Shown here: in pieces, positions 5,241-6,140 of the stretch
Position numbering within the stretch: the stretch's first letter is position 1
Layout: each line of letters begins with the position of its first letter
NCBI GenBank assembly: GCA_021784495.1
Contig: JAJXSQ010000142.1
Coordinates: 1-6,140 of the forward strand
Source of the DNA: Myxococcales bacterium
GTDB lineage: Bacteria; Myxococcota; Myxococcia; Myxococcales; Anaeromyxobacteraceae
Direction: 5' to 3'
Length of the DNA: 6,140 nucleotides
The notes under the pieces: model-generated
What the model saw: only the letters and a program-made list of their open reading frames with translations
Database searches by the model: none
Told to the model about the DNA's origin: nothing
Translations under genes and position numbers: made by a program

Positions 5241-6140
5241 GCCGTTCCCCCCCCTCGCCGCCGGTCGCCGGCGGCCAGCGCGCCGTCGAGCGCCTCCTCG
5301 AGCGTCCCCTCGCCGGCGGTGACCGCCGCCTCGATCCGGACGACCGCCCAGCGCGGATCGGCGGCGACGGCCGGGTCGAACCGGACGGCGTCCTTCTCGG
5401 TGGTGACCACCGCGCTGGCCCCCTCGGCCCGAGCCGCGGCGAGCGCCCCGGCGAGCTCCGCGGCGCCGTACCGGTGGTGATCGGGGTAGCGGCGCTCCCC
5501 GACGACCCGGGCGCCGAGCGCCTCGACCGTGCGCCGGAACGCGCCGGGGCGCGCCAGCCCGGAGAGGAGCAGCACCGCCCGCCCGCGGAGGGCCTCCGGC
5601 CCGAGCGAGCGGGCCAGCGTGCCGTCGACGACGTCGACCGGCGCGTGGCGGGACTCGACCGCCTCCCGCCCGGTCGCCTCCCGCGCCAGGCGCCGCCAGC
5701 GCTCGAGCTCCCCGGACGGCGCCTGATCGCAGCGCGAGAGCCAGACGAGCCCGGCCCGAGCCAGGGCGGAGCGGGGCTCGCGCCCGGGGCCGGCCGGCAG
5801 CAGGTGGCCGTTCCCGAGCGGGTTGGCCGCGTCGACCACCACCACGTCGAGGTCCCGGGCCAGCGCCCGGTGCTGGAAGCCGTCGTCGAGGAGGAGGGCG
5901 TCGGCGCCGTGCGCGTCGACCGCCCGTCGCGCGAGCTCGAGCCGCCGGGGACCGCACAGGACGCGGAGCCCCGGGAGCCGCCGGGCGAGGAGGACCGGCT
6001 CGTCCCCTCCCTCCGCCGCGCCGAGGAGCACCCGGGCGCCGTCGGCGACCAGGCGCGGATCGCGGCGCAGCGCGCCGTACCCGCGCGAGAGGACCGCCAC
6101 GACCCGCCCGCGCGCCGCGAGGCGCCGCGCGATCTCGAGC
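5237..6140 (-). CDS. lpxK: Tetraacyldisaccharide 4'-kinase, 5' end outside window
   Basis: Phosphorylates the 4' position of the lipid A disaccharide 1-phosphate, giving lipid IVA, at the cytoplasmic face of the inner membrane. The frame is open to the window edge; 300 residues are visible and roughly 30 to 50, including the N-terminal membrane segment and the Walker A loop, should lie beyond 6140. Visible family marks, in order, are ARRLAARGRVVAVLSRGYG, GGDEPVLLARR, LLLDDGFQHRAL (LDDGFQH at 5870-5890), NPLGNGHLLPAGPGREP, LSGLARP, RYPDHHRYG and VVTTEKDAVRF. The GTG at 6100 is inside the conserved domain and is not the true start. It ends in a TGA that overlaps the acyltransferase start by 4 bp. 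It is the first visible gene of the run. Confidence 0.95.
   Translation of the reverse strand, partial: LEIARRLAARGRVVAVLSRGYGALRRDPRLVADGARVLLGAAEGGDEPVLLARRLPGLRVLCGPRRLELARRAVDAHGADALLLDDGFQHRALARDLDVVVVDAANPLGNGHLLPAGPGREPRSALARAGLVWLSRCDQAPSGELERWRRLAREATGREAVESRHAPVDVVDGTLARSLGPEALRGRAVLLLSGLARPGAFRRTVEALGARVVGERRYPDHHRYGAAELAGALAAARAEGASAVVTTEKDAVRFDPAVAADPRWAVVRIEAAVTAGEGTLEEALDGALAAGDRRRGGGTA
5247..5254 (-). repeat. G8 homopolymer run at the lpxK 3' end
   Basis: Eight consecutive G on the coding (minus) strand, encoding glycines four codons before the lpxK stop and lying 6 bp before the acyltransferase ATG. It doubles as a purine-rich ribosome-binding region. A shift back of one base here would join the lpxK frame to the acyltransferase frame. 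Confidence 0.7.

Noticed and set aside
5241..5957. Upstream extension of the acyltransferase to 535 residues
   Set aside because: It overlaps lpxK in another frame and is low-complexity; the ATG at 5240 begins a normal family N-terminus and forms a typical ATGA overlap.

Overview
This window comes from a GC-rich, LPS-making Gram-negative bacterium. Every supported gene is on the minus strand, so transcription runs from position 6140 towards position 1. The 16S 5' part has a general deltaproteobacterial or related look (in the wide sense, including Myxococcota and Methylomirabilota-like groups). This was judged by eye, without alignment, so no genus is offered.

Positions 6140 to 1004 hold a compact seven-gene run: lpxK (5' end outside the window), an LpxL/HtrB-type acyltransferase, hldA (rfaE1), hldC (rfaE2), a 56-residue Trm112/YcaR-family zinc-ribbon protein, yicC and gmk. 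The first four genes overlap by 4 bp or lie 8 bp apart, and yicC and gmk overlap by 11 bp. Two gaps of about 70 bp flank the Trm112-like gene. The first four genes make and decorate the lipid A/inner-core part of LPS: LpxK phosphorylates the lipid A precursor, the acyltransferase adds a secondary acyl chain, and HldA plus HldC make the activated heptose for the inner core. YicC (RNA turnover) and Gmk (GMP to GDP) are housekeeping partners that often sit together.

Positions 1003 to 418 hold no gene. This is the promoter and leader region of a ribosomal RNA operon, and it is the most striking part of the window. Five sigma-70-type promoters stand in tandem. Each has a TTGAC(G/T) -35 box, a spacer of exactly 17 bp, a TANANN -10 box and a similar GC-rich discriminator. 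They repeat every 72 to 97 bp. In four of the five, the -10 box lies inside an inverted repeat whose arms differ from promoter to promoter. Downstream are a boxB-position hairpin, a boxA-like antitermination element and two leader hairpins.

Positions 417 to 1 are the first ~417 nt of 16S rRNA, which continues beyond the window. The first rRNA promoter starts 12 bp after the gmk stop codon, with no intrinsic terminator between them, so the LPS/gmk transcription unit may run into the rRNA operon unless Rho stops it.
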